Assembly (NCBI RefSeq): GCF_963422355.1
Contig: NC_085092.1
Location: 2,163,166 to 2,227,165 of the forward strand
Direction of reading: 5' to 3'
DNA: 64,000 nucleotides
DNA from: Corticium candelabrum
Taxonomy: Eukaryota > Porifera > Homoscleromorpha > Homosclerophorida > Plakinidae
Translations under genes and position numbers: made by a program
In this document: positions 31,144-44,100 of the stretch, piece by piece
Layout of the letters: each line of letters starts with the position of its first letter
How positions within the stretch are numbered: the stretch's first letter is position 1
Notes under the pieces: generated by a model
Told to the model about the DNA's origin: nothing
Seen by the model: only the letters and a program-made list of their open reading frames with translations
Database searches by the model: none

Positions 31144-34100
31144 ATGAGTTCTACGGGGTTGTCAGGATTGCCATGTCGTGCTGCCGATCAGCACTTCAGA
31201 AAAGCCTTTGCCCGCTTAGCCGAAATGCGTCAGCGAGTAGAGTTGTGTGATATCACAATTCTTGTAGACGGTGAAGAAATTCCGGCACACAGAGCCGTTC
31301 TGGCTTCATGCAGTCCGTACTTCCACGCTATGTTTACCATAAGCATGGCAGAAAGCGGACAGGAACGTGTAGAACTGAAGGGAATTGACTCTGAGTCTGT
31401 GATTCAGTTGGTAGAGTTCGCTTACACGGCGACCATAGAAGTGACCGAGAAGAATGTCCAACAGTTGCTGCCCGCTGCCAGTTTGCTACAAGTTGCAGGT
31501 GTGTGAGTTTTACGTGTTGCGTACGATTTGTAGTAACGGAAAGTTGTGGCATTGATACTGAAACCCGAGACGGGCATGTTTACAATAAAAGCAACAGACT
31601 TGCACATACAGTATGTGCCCTCTGTTAGGAGATTACGTGTTTTATCTCGGGTGTTCGTTGGACTGTGTCCGCACTAGATCTGCTCTAAGCTAAAAGTGTT
31701 TAGTTGTAGCAACTCTCTCTTTTTGATCCTCGTCCTGCCGGAGGCGCTTTCTTCCCAGAATGTCTTGTAGCTCGTAGTTCTAAACATAGTTAGATCTAAA
31801 AACTTTTAAACTAGTAGTGTATGATGTAATTGCTAGTGCGGACACGCTCTCTATAGTGTGCTGGTGTCAAAGTATTTGGGAATGTTGTGAGGGAGCATCA
31901 TTTCAGGTTAACACAGTGACACGTGCTGTGTCCCTTCCTTAATTAATTAATTAAATGTAGATGTATAGGGTTGCTGGTCAAATTTAACAGAAGCCCAAAT
32001 TGTGGCACCATTGCAACGTGCACGTTGGAGCTGTACCTATTGACATTAATATTGTTTTTATGCGCGTACTACAAACTAGATCATGATGTTGATGGCAGTC
32101 AGCTCCTCAGAAAATGTTTCTGTGGTCTCTTATCAGAAGCATTTGAGTTTACAAACACAAGGACATTAACATTTTATCCAGACTATGCCTTGCGTTGAGT
32201 TTATCCAGATGATGCCTTGCTGTGGCTTTACGAAATCTGGAGCAAGACAGTAAAGCATCAGTGCTCATTCCACGAGCTTGACAGTCTTCCACAGCGAGAC
32301 CTGATGGTATGTGTAGGTCAAATATTTCATCAAATGAGTATGGACTGTCTTTGTAATGAAAAATTCTTTGCAAATAAGATTATTAAACAACATTACTTAA
32401 CAAAACAGTCAAAGCTCTGGAAAGCCTTGTTGTCAAACTAATGACTTACATAATATTTAAATACCATTCCTTTTGTATGGTCTGGGGCCATAATTTTTTT
32501 AGCTTGTGGCCACAATTTGCCTCATACAAGATGTATACTTTATGGTTAGTGGATACCCATAGCACTGCCTATGCCATTTGCTAAACAGACAGGATGGTAG
32601 GTCGTATTGTATTTCTCTAACATAAACACACCCTTATTTTTCAAAGGGCCTGAGATGTGTCTTTGTTGTACTGTGTCTTATAGATGCTGTTTAATTAACT
32701 CAACAGTTCTTACGTTAACAATAGAATTTAGTTATCATTTATTATCATCCAATACATTACATTTGACTACTGGTACATGTAATAGGTACTTTGGGAGACA
32801 TGTGCTTTTGTTGGAGACTGACTTTTTATTTTTGCTGTTGTGCTTTTATTGGAGACTTAACTGTATTGGAGACATGTGTTTATGTTAGAGCTAATACCGT
32901 TTTAATTCTCCTACTTGATTAATTTTCCACCCATGTGATTTCCTACCTCCCAGGTAGTCTTGAGTGGCCAGACGTTTGCACAAGGCGGGGGAGGAGCGTG
33001 TAGTGACAGCACAATTCCCTCTTATCAATAAATCCCATCCCAGTACATGTACTTTTTTTAGCATAGGTTTACTGGGTTAGGAAATCTTTCAAGTGCTGTG
33101 GTATCAGGATGCCTGCTTTAGATCAAACGATGAAACTATTGTCTGCATGCATATACCTATCAAGGGTGATATCTACAAGTAATTATTGTCAACATTTTAC
33201 CTACACTTCTGGGGGAGAGAGGAGTAGACCAAAAGCGTATGTTTTGTATGCTGATGAAAACTGTTGAAAATTTTGAACAGTAAGGTATATGTTGTACAGG
33301 AAGTTTGCTTACGCTCAGTGATCTAAGTAAGACTTTTGGAGATACCAGTACAGAGGCACTTAATCCTTTATTCTGTCTAGACGTTGTACAAGTATGTTGT
33401 GAGTTCCTTGCTGGTCAGCTGGAACCATCAAACTGTCTTGGAATCAAATCATTCAGTGAGACACATGGATGTATTAATCTTGTTGAAGAAGCAAAGCGAT
33501 ATGCAGTCCATCATTTCAGTGATGTCTGTCATACCGATGACTTCTACATTCTAACTGCAGATGAGCTGAAGGAACTTATATGCAGAGATGACATGTGTGT
33601 ATCAACAGAAAAGGAAGTGTATGATGCTGTCCTAGACTGGATATCACACGATACTGAGAATAGAAAATCTGAAGCAGCGAAACTCATGGAACATGTGCGG
33701 TTGCCTCTATTGTCTCGCCAGTGCCTTGTGAATGAAGTGATACCAAATCCTATTGTGAAAGACAATGGATCACACTTACTCGTTGAAGCCTTGACATATC
33801 AGCTAATGCCAGAGGAAAGGTGGAAGATAACAAGTACCCGGACTTGCCCTCGGAGGCCACCAGGATTATCAGAAGTAATGTTTGCTGTTGGAGGAGGCAG
33901 TCTGTTTGCTATCCATGGCACGTGTGAATCATTCAATCCATCTTCTAATACCTGGTCAATTGTTGCCAGTATGAATACTCGAAGAGCACGTCTTGGTGTG
34001 GCATCAGTTGATCCTCTTGTCTTTGTTGCCGGTGGGTGGGATGGATCATCAGACCTTATATTGGTTGAGTCATATAATGCACAACAGAATGTTTGGTCTT

Positions 34101-34729
34101 ATGTACATCCAATGGGGACTCGCCGCAGCTGCCTTGGTCTTTCATCTCTTCATCGCCTCATCTATGCCGTGGGAGGATTTGATGGTGCCTCATGTCTAAA
34201 CTCTACCGAATGCTATGATCCCCTCACAAATCAGTGGACTGTTGTTCCAGCTATGAATGTCCGCAGAAGATATGTGCGAACATCAGTCTGTGACAATGTC
34301 CTTTATGCATGTGGTGGATTCGATGGCACGTGCCATCTCGCAAGCATTGAAGCATTTGATCCAAGAGTTGGAAAATGGATGCACAAACCATCAATGTTGA
34401 CAAGAAGAAGCAGCTGTGCAGTAACAACTCTTAACGGATGCCTTTATGCCACTGGTGGCCATGACGGCTCAGCTATACTTAACACTGTCGAGAGATATGA
34501 TACTAGAAACGAGTCATGGTCTCTTGTTGCACCAATGATTATTCGGCGTAGCACACAGGATTGTGTGACCTTGGATGGTAATATTTATGTAGCAGGAGGA
34601 AACGATGGCTCATCAAGTCTCAGTTCAGTTGAGATGTACAAGTCCCAGTTAAATGAGTGGATGTTAGTAACAGCCATGAATGTAAGACGCAGCAGCATTG
34701 GACTGGCCATGTTGAAGTGCTTCAACTGA
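31144..34729 (+). CDS. BTB-kelch protein (KLHL family), two exons
   Basis: A likely substrate adaptor for a Cullin-3 ubiquitin ligase. Exon 1 is 31144-31498 (ATG at 31144; an upstream in-frame start is not ATG). Exon 2 is 33381-34729. The donor is GTGTGT at 31499, the acceptor TGTCTAG at 33380, and the codon split GCA G|AC fits exactly. The product is 567 aa, normal for the family. BTB domain about residues 15-118 (CDITILVDGEEIPAHRAVLA, SPYFHAMF); BACK domain about 119-230 (ETHGCINLVEEAKRY, DFYILTADELKELI); six kelch repeats about 275-565 with repeated (A/V)GG(F/W/H/N)DG and paired Tyr/Trp. No frame damage is present. The intron is 1.9 kb. The gene is convergent with the protein 4.1 gene, 430 bp away. 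The closest vertebrate KLHL is not assigned. Confidence 0.95.
33180..33290. mobile_element. Degraded mini-copy of the GGGGTCGTCC TIR family
   Basis: TTATTGTCAACATTTTACC is followed by a G-rich run (GGGGGAGAGAGG) and AAAGCGTATGTTTTGTATGC, then GAAAACTGTTGAAAATTTT. This is the end structure of the 12278, 42041 and 59877 elements with the interior missing. It lies about 90 bp upstream of the kelch exon 2 acceptor. Confidence 0.45.
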
Positions 34730-35159
34730 AAGTACTGATCATGGGTGTACACATGAATTACATAACAATGGCACTCTGACTGCTCTGAATTAATAAGTGT
34801 TAAGATATGTCTGAGAATTTGACTGTTACATACTGCAATATTTTCAGCAGGCCATAGAGATCTGGCAATGCACAGGATCGACACACGATGCACTATCACT
34901 ACATAATGAATTGAACAATTTAAGTGCTATCTAGCCAGTTTATAGCAAGGTTAAATTGCATTTGTACCTCTTGAAAACCTAAGAGGCATGTAAAAGGAAC
35001 ACACGAAACATCTCTGTGCCCATTTAAAACATAATCTATGTCCAGCAGAACTATGCTAAAACTCTTGCCATACCCACAAGCCCACAATTGTCTTGCTCAG
35101 CATCTAGCTGCTCACCTACATTGCATTCTAATATTAGCCATTACTACACAACAGTCTGA
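34730..35159. other. Tail-to-tail intergenic region
   Basis: 430 bp between the stop codons of the convergent kelch and protein 4.1-family genes. It should hold both 3-prime UTRs. No AATAAA signal stands out clearly on either strand. Confidence 0.5.
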
Positions 35160-38100
35160 CTAGGACTCCTGTTTCAGTGCAGATAAGTCAGCAGCTAATG
35201 CATCCAACTGATCAGCAATCTTCTGTAACAAGATTTATATGTTAGCGAGCAGCAATGTTATGTACAATCACTGTTCATGCAATTCATCACACCAAACTAC
35301 ACAAACAAATCCACATTAAACATAAGTGTTGAAGCTTGTGTGGGTTTCCTTACATTTTACATTATAAATTCAATGCTTCCACATTAATCATAGAGAAGTA
35401 CAGAACCCTGTACCAGGAAAATTCTGATTTCCTGATCATGTAAGCTACCTATACCTTGTTCACACTGGCACACTTACCAACCATGCCTAAGCTGTCAGGC
35501 TGCATCGAACCAGTACACGCCAGAATATTGAGCTTCCCCCTTCACACTGCAGATTGCAGATGCAAACCAGTGAGCAGGTCACTCAATGCACATAATCTTG
35601 GCCAATCATTGAGCATTGTCATGCTGTTGCTGCCTAATCTCGCATAGCACATGACCACATCATACTTCCTGCCTGGATTTATGATGTGGCAGTCGCGTCC
35701 GGCTATGCAGACTAGTTGCCATGGTTTGGACAGCAATTCAGCAATCCAGATAACAATGATTGTACTTGGACAAGGAAATTTAACAGGCAAATAACAAGAG
35801 CCCAAAGCTTCTGCCTCAGTTGCAGAAAGTACATTTTTATGCCAGAGGCCAAACTGATAGCTTTATTTCGCCTACTGTACACCCTCTAAAAGCACTGCTG
35901 TGAACAGGGTATTAGTAGAGTCACTGTACTACAATGTGAGAGAAGATAATAAACATATCAACAAGCTAATTATAATTAATGTGCATACATGGGTGACTTC
36001 AATATCACACATTTCTTGAGCTAATGCTGCAGAAGCATAATGGTTGCCAAATTACGATACTGCCACATGTTTCAAAACAAAATCTGTATGCTTCATTTCA
36101 TAACAATTATCTTACCTAAACAAAACTCACCACCAATTAAGTGTATACTTACTGCTTCCACCTAATCTAGTTGCCATAACAACATGCTATCAGTAACAGG
36201 TATATCATGGTGCATCCTTAGGCATCTAGAAACAAACAGTTGCAAGGAAATTATACTAATAATGCTGACCTATTCTACATTTGCATATCTCTAGGTGTCA
36301 TATTTATACATGTACCATATAATTAACACAGGACATACAGCAGCTAAGCTTACTCAAGTCAAACTTGTGGTTTACCTACAAACCTTCAACTAGCAGCACC
36401 CACCCCAAACATTACAAGGAAGAAGGAAGTAGCTAAGCAGTTAGCAATTTACAAGGAAACTACAATTACACCAACTGAAGTTCGCCATAGAGGGAATCAA
36501 TGTATTCACACTACATAATGAGACTAAGGTATATACTAGGAAACTGTCTTAAGTACATTCGCAAAAAAAATTCAATGACATCAATCAAATTCAGTGGTCC
36601 TGTTTACCATCTCGTCGACACCACAAACTGACAGCATTGTGATAGTTTGCATGCGGCCACTTAGCATCTTGTTTTTAATTAAACATTTGCCTCACTGTGC
36701 TTAAAGTCATCATAAGTAATACCTTATGATTTGTTTATATTTCTTGACAAAAAGCACTAACTGAATGTCAATATCAACCACTCATGGAAGCATAAAACAA
36801 ATTGACTACATATTCTTACTTACCAAGAGCTCGTCCTGCTTTGTCTTGACCTCAACATCGACTACACCCCCAGTAGCAGTTCCACCTTCTGGCAAAGGCT
36901 TTATACCATTTGGTTGTTGACTGGGTTCCAAATCAGCTAACATTGCATCAAGAGGAGTTTGAGATTGATTTTCAGCAGCTGGAGATGTCTATGAAACCAC
37001 CATATCAGTCAATTACCTCATACTGGGTTCAATAGTGTTCAGGTATTTATCTGCTTATCTATCTTTACTAAGATGTGTGTTCATCTACCTGTCACATGTG
37101 AAGCACCTGGTCCCTACAACAAGTTTCTGCTTGCCTATCTGTCTCTCGGTCGTGTCAATCGCTCTGTCTAGGCATCTGTCTAGACGTCAGGATGTCTGTC
37201 AATACATAAATCTTTATACATGTCCATTTCAATAACTCATTTGGTATTTACTTGAGAAGTCTTTGTATAATTAATGATATAATTAGCACTACATCTTTGC
37301 AAGCTATCAAAAGACAGTGACACCAGAATGTGTTGAAGTCTTGGCCATTCTTCGATGGAATGGAGGGACAATCAATAAAGGAAATGAAGTGTATACTGTC
37401 TCCATTGACAAAATGTTCCAACACCACGGACATTCAGTTACTGTACAACCTTGCTTACCCAGGCATTTTAAAAGCTACAGTGTCTGAACAATGGAAAGTC
37501 CGGATAATTGAAATGATGATGTGGTGACTTCATTGAGGCTCAGTCATACATTGTCAGTGAAGTAACGAACAAATGCTTATAACTATTACACAGCAATATT
37601 AGGTCAACGTATTTACATGTCAGATGCAAGAAAGCAACGAAGAACCTCTTTCTTCTATGCAATCATCAGCAACACCCATTTCTCTTAGAAGTAGGTTGAG
37701 AACTAATGGCCCATCACCTTGACAGGAATGATGCCAAACAGGAAACATGTGAAAGACATGCCTATCAGGTGGACAAAAACTTATCCGAATTATCGAAAAG
37801 TCCAAATAGTTGGTGTCTGTGACAACTCAATAATCTCAAAAGTGGCTCAGTCAAATCTACAACCAGCAAAAGCTCATGTCCCGTATAACACTCAACTCCA
37901 AAACATCACCCCACAAACAATTCAAACTACTAAAAAGTCTTATTTGTAAAGCTACATACACACACTCCTAATCGTTCAGGTGGTTGTCCTTTAGTTCTTC
38001 TCTTCTCTGTCTTGATCATCATCCAAATAATCAGCTTGCGAGGACTCACATGTTTCAAAGACAATATTCTGCTCGATAAATGGTTGATGTGTACTCTTCT

Positions 38101-41100
38101 AGTGCCTGTGAGAAATTAAACCATGTAGTATCTTTGTCCTAGAACTTTGTTGCTGGTTTTCAAAAATCCTTTCCTGTACTTTCTGGCTGTCTAACAAAAA
38201 CAGTTTCTGCTATTGCTTGGATTTTCTTTCATGAAACGTACGATCATGTCTTTCTTTTGCCTCTCTTGGCACTCTTGGAACTATGCATTTCAGTAACTGC
38301 TTACTCTGATCTTGATGACCAGGAAATTCTGGCACTAACATATCGAAAGAACATCGAAGTTTTCTACCCAATAAGAGTTTGGATGAAGACTCATGTTCCG
38401 TACTTCTGCATACCATGAGAAAGTCAGTAACGTCTTGCAGATTTGTTTCTGGTGTTTCTAATCCTTTTTGGGCTGCTCTGTTAAACGACTAAATGAATCT
38501 TTCCGCTTGTCCATTACTTTTAAGGTGGTAGGGAGGAGTTAAACCATAAAAGATTCCTTGCTGATTACTGAAATTTAAACTCTTTCCCCACAAACTGGGA
38601 AGCCCTTGTCCATGACGATTTGCTTACTCCAAAACTCGCAATTAGATGTTTTAGTGATGATATTACTTGCTTTGTTCCACTTAATCCAACTTGAAATTTA
38701 AATACCACTGGCCATTTCAAATGGGCATCAACAATTATGAGCTACATAAAATTATTGAATGATCCGGCAAAATCAAAGTGTAAACGTTGCCAAGGTCTGT
38801 CAGGAAATTCCCATGGATGAATAGGAATGAACCATTAGACTATTTCTGTGTAAGACACACACATCGCAATTGTGTACCATTTTATCAATATCACGATCGA
38901 TACCAGGCCACCAGTCGTATCGGCGAGCCAGTTTCCTCATGCGGGTGGAGCCCACACGAGCTCTATGCAACTGTAGCAGAAGCAATTGCCTAATGGCAGA
39001 TGGCATGACGATGTGCGTTGTTCATCTCCATGCTTCAATAGACATCCATCAATAACTGAAAGATGATGTTTGCAAGAAAAATGCGGTTTGACGCCGGCAT
39101 TCGATAATTTTTTCAGTAACAATCTGTGGCAACTCAATAATCTTGTTAACTTAAAGGAACACTCTGTCGTTTAGCGCTACGCCCACACAAACTTGAATAC
39201 ATAGCTACGTAATCAAGATAGAAGGTTGGTCTGAACTACAGGCAACGCTGGATATGAGACCGCTAGATATTAGCAGCAAATAGCCCAAAACAGAGTTCAT
39301 ACAATGGTCACGTGAGAAACATTCCGTCAACGTGCACTAAAGCTAAGAGCCTCACTACCATCAAAATGCTAGAAGACACTCGTGAGACGCTGAGAAAATG
39401 TGCTCAAAGGTTATGAAATGGGCATGGATGCGCATACAAAGCTGAAGGGACCAACTGCACTGCATTTGTGCGCCTACACTTATCACAAGACCTACTTATT
39501 GCTTACCACGTGATCATCGTATGTGCTCTGTTTTCACGCTGATATGTAGCGATCGCATGTTCAAACCTAGTTTTGTGTAAACTTAACCTATTCGGTGCCT
39601 TCGACCTGAGGAAAGATGACGAGTTGGTTTGTGCACGACCCGAACTCTGCTTCAACAACGAGATTACAAAATCGCTCCCGTACGTTTTCCTTACTTGTAA
39701 CAGTGACTACGCTCTGATATCCAGCTTTGCCTGTAGTTCAGCCCAACCTTCCAACTTGATTGCGTATAGTATGCAATCAAGTTTGCGGGGGGCCTAATGC
39801 TGGAGTGTACCTTTAAAAGTGGCTCAGTCAATCAACAACCGGCAAAAGCTGATGTCCCGTATAATAGTCAACTCAACTGTGTCCAGATAATCAAGGTTGT
39901 ATTGTAGAAGAAGGGCCCATGTCCCACTCATCAGCATATTTCTATGATTTCGCAGCTTCTGATTTAGCTACAGCTGCCCCTCTTCCCTAGTTGATTGAAA
40001 AACGCCATGTCACGACACAGGTGTGTAGGCCATTGAAACATGTAGCTCATTATCACACCCAAACTGTCCACTTGTTTGTCGGTCAGTCAGTCAGTCTGTC
40101 TGTCTGCGTCTCTGTCTGTTGGTCTCTTTCATGCAACAAACTAGAAGTGTGTGAACACATAATAATGCCAAGTGTTTCTGTTCAAGACAAGCAACAGACA
40201 ACAATCCAAAACTGTGGCCCCTTTGAAAGAGCATTGCTGTTGGTGATTGATGACCATCCACACATTCCACACTTCGTTTAGAAGATGAGGCTGCACTGGG
40301 TCTATCAGCTACCAAGAATCACAGTCGCGTATCTAAGCTCATATACCACTGCATGCTTAAACCTCTTCCAAACTTAACTTTTTCTCTCCTTCAGTCTTTG
40401 TCAGCACCACTAAGTCTATAAAGCTCATAATTTTTCATTTCCCATGTTTTAAATGCAAAAAATTACTAATACAGTGCCAACACAGTGACAGACAGACACA
40501 TGAACAGTACAGTCCAGCAATACAAATAAACGCACAACTGCTGCCTCTCTGTCTGTCTGTCTGTTTATCAATCCATTAGTTAATCTATGACTTTTTTGTT
40601 TGCAAGAAATGGTTTGCTTTTACAAATTACTAGCATATGTACGAGTAGAGTCTACATGAAAATAAAGTATCTGCCTATCTGTCTGCCAAAGATCATTTGT
40701 TTCTCTGAGATATGTTTGTCCGCCTGGACTGCCAGTCTGATCTACTGACTACAAGAGTAAGTATCTGTCCACTGGCATTATTAATAATACCATTGCTTCA
40801 CACTACACAAGAACGACTTTCACTACACTCTCTTAAAAAATGTTCCTTCCAAACTAGCTCACACCAGTAATATATGCATGTAATCCTGACATAATCTTTC
40901 TAGTTTTCAACCCAAACCACGCTGATCAAACACTGAGACGCTGTACAGTAATAGTCTAAAGTGGTACAGAGGTAGACTTTACTGTCGATTGCACTATCCA
41001 ACACATTTGACTTACCGATTCAGTAGCATTTACTGTCAGAGTCTCTTCTCCCATACTTTCACCAGAAGCAGTAACAGTAAATCCACTACTACAATTCACA

Positions 41101-44100
41101 CCAATAAAGTACATACTATTTCACAACAAGCAGTACAAGTCTCACTCTGTAACATCTGAATCAGCAGCAACACTTCCATGAACCGGTGAGCTTAAAAGAG
41201 CAGTCTGAATTTCCACCTGTAGGCCGGTCTCCGGAACAGAATAAGAAGCAAACTCATCAGAGTCAGCACGTTCTCTCTCACTCTCTGGATTAGCTCGTTC
41301 CTCCTTCTCTTTATCGTCCTTTCTCTCTTCTGCTGGCTCTGTCTTGTCTCCATCAGTTTCTTCATTCAATTCCTGATAATCAGGATCAATATCTGTCTGT
41401 GCTGCAGCACCATCATGGGCTGGTTGTGGCTTAGATGAGATCATAGCTTTTATGTCACCAGCACTACTGGACAAACGACGAGCTTCTGCTTCAGCTTGGG
41501 GAGAAGCTACGTAGCTAGGAGCTAAGATATCAAATCAAATTAAAACCAAGATATAGAACTTATAATGAAAATATGCTGCTATTTCATTCTGGATATCTAG
41601 TAAACTTTATCATAGGACACCACTTGTACCATTCGTATGAACACACATGTTCCCTTCACTCGAAACTCCCTAGGTAAATTTGCAAGTATAAATTATGTAA
41701 TCAAAAAGCTATTCGTGTGAAATCCACCATAAGCCAGATAATCAATGCAGTGATTTAATAAATGCAATCTCCGCAAGTCAATCACCAAAACACAATATTG
41801 ATATATGCTTCCATTCAAATCAAACATATCGCATTTAGGCGTGAGTATGGATTCATTTCTACAACCTCGCCATATGGTGGAGGCCAGAATTAGAAAATTC
41901 TTTGAAACGGTGAATGCGGTTCTGGGGCAAAAAATAGGTGGTGTGTGTAGATCTGACAAAGTATGGTTAAGAATTGTGGGCATAAGACTTTTTCTGGTAC
42001 TGGCATTTGGCTCTTATCTTTGAGATTATGACAGATCTAAGAGGTGGTTCACAATTTTTCCTCATTTTCACGAGCGTATGAAACGTACACTAGGAGGTTA
42101 TGGGGTAGGGTCTTGCGTACGCTCTTTAAATGGTCATTAGGATATTAATATGTATATCTTCTCATTTTAATACCAAGCGATGCTTTATGCGAAATGCTTG
42201 GGAGACGCATTGCGTAAGACCCTTAATAGACGGTTACAGTGCTTAGAGTTGAACTCTTTTGATGTGGTCTGGAATCGCAAAGTTTGCCCATGTGCACACT
42301 GAATTAATCCAGGTATTTAAGGTAGCGTGGGGTCTGCATGAAAGCCTTCCAAGACTATCAGTCATTGTTTACTTATTGCCTGCATAAACCAACCGTTGTG
42401 CGCACTGTCTACATCATCACTTTATGAATGTCTTTGTATTCAACAACAAACATTGACGGAGCGAGGGAGTGTGTGCCGGACAGAAGGAGTGGACAGCAGC
42501 TGCAAAAGACAAGGCCAAGCTCTGCCTCACGTTCGAAGCAGAAAGAAAAAGATGAATAAGACGGAGAAAGGATTCGGGACGTTGCATTCAATAATTGGTT
42601 TTTGTAGAAGACAGTAAGATGTCACATTCTACGTAGTATAATGCATACTCGTACATGTCAGCACGTGATCAGAAAATTGTCATTTTAAAATATGCATTTG
42701 GAGAGAGAGAGGGGGGGTAGCCAAAAAGCGTACGTTTTGTACGCTTGTGAGAATGACGAAAGTTGTGGACCACCCCTGTGCTATTCACAACAGAGTTTTC
42801 TAAGTTTAAAGTCATTTATTTACTTATGCATAATGTGTATATTATGAACTCGTTTATTTCTTGTACATGTACCTTATAAAAATCAAAGTTGTCTATTACG
42901 CACAACAATGTTCCTGATAGCTCCTTTTAATAACATGATAGATTTCCAATATATGTGCATTATTCACAGTACTTTGCAGTGTGTTCCAACTTCAATAGCA
43001 CAATCATTTATACATATGCTTTCACCTAGTCTCATTCTGCATTTTATTTAATTAACAGAAGAATGTGAAAGGGCTCCAGTTTACTGATGTAATTTGCTAA
43101 ACATTGCCAACATTTCTAAAGAAACCTTGATAATGATTCACTAGCCTAGTTACATGCTAATGAAGGAGTATAACCACTCAAACAACAACTAACTCACATA
43201 CCATAGCTCAGGGGTTCTTTATGTGTTGGTGTTGGAGGCTCTTGTGATCTTTCGTTTCTACCTCTTTTGCTTGGCTTTCTGAAACAACAAAACAACTCAA
43301 TATCACAACATATAACAAGTAGGATATCAAAGAAATTGTTTTAAAAAGTTGTTTAACTTACTGAAATGTCACCTGCGACAAACTGAGATGCTACACTGTA
43401 ACTGTAATTTTCACCACACAACATGCCTACTTGTTTCTATGCCTTTGCAGACCTAGGCCTAAATACATATTTGATGAACTGCTATAGCTTTTACACCTGT
43501 TAGGCCATAACCAGTAAACAGATTGTAGCCGTACATGAACAAATAACCCTAGCCTCCTCTTCATAGACTATATCAATGATATGCCTTTACCGTTATAACG
43601 CCAAATTAGATATCTTGACAGGGTTTCCCCTAGAACTGTCAGCAAGGTGGGCTTGCCCTGCAAGAATTTTGGGCATGGCAGAAAAAGAAATGGGATTACT
43701 CTCGTCAGAGAGATGTTTACTACACCATAATATGGGTATGCGCACGTGCACATTTTAACGCACACACTAAGCTTTTTGGGTATCCTAACGTAGTTAGAAT
43801 CTGGGATTGCGGAAGTGAAGACATGTCAATTTATCAACACCCGAAACATGACTTCTTCACTCAGTCAAACATCACCAAGTTTTTCTACAAACAGCAGTGC
43901 GCCTATGGAAAATCCAAGTCAACAAGAAGAATCAAACAATGAACTAGAATGCAACAGTACAAAGAAAACAAACATCATGATTCTGAATTTGTGAGTCATG
44001 ACTAATGGAGTTTCTGTGGCTTCACTACGTTTCAGATAACCAGGAAAGCCCGGTTACATACTGTTCACTGTACAGAAAGTACAATAGGTCATCAAGAAGA

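Noticed and set aside
33305..33380. Kelch exon 2 start at 33305
   Set aside because: The frame upstream of 33381 is intron; the acceptor at 33380 gives a perfect join to exon 1 (QVADVVQ).
42396..42617. 73-aa plus-strand ORF in the 42041 element as its gene
   Set aside because: The homologous protein lies in a different, broken frame; this ORF is spurious.
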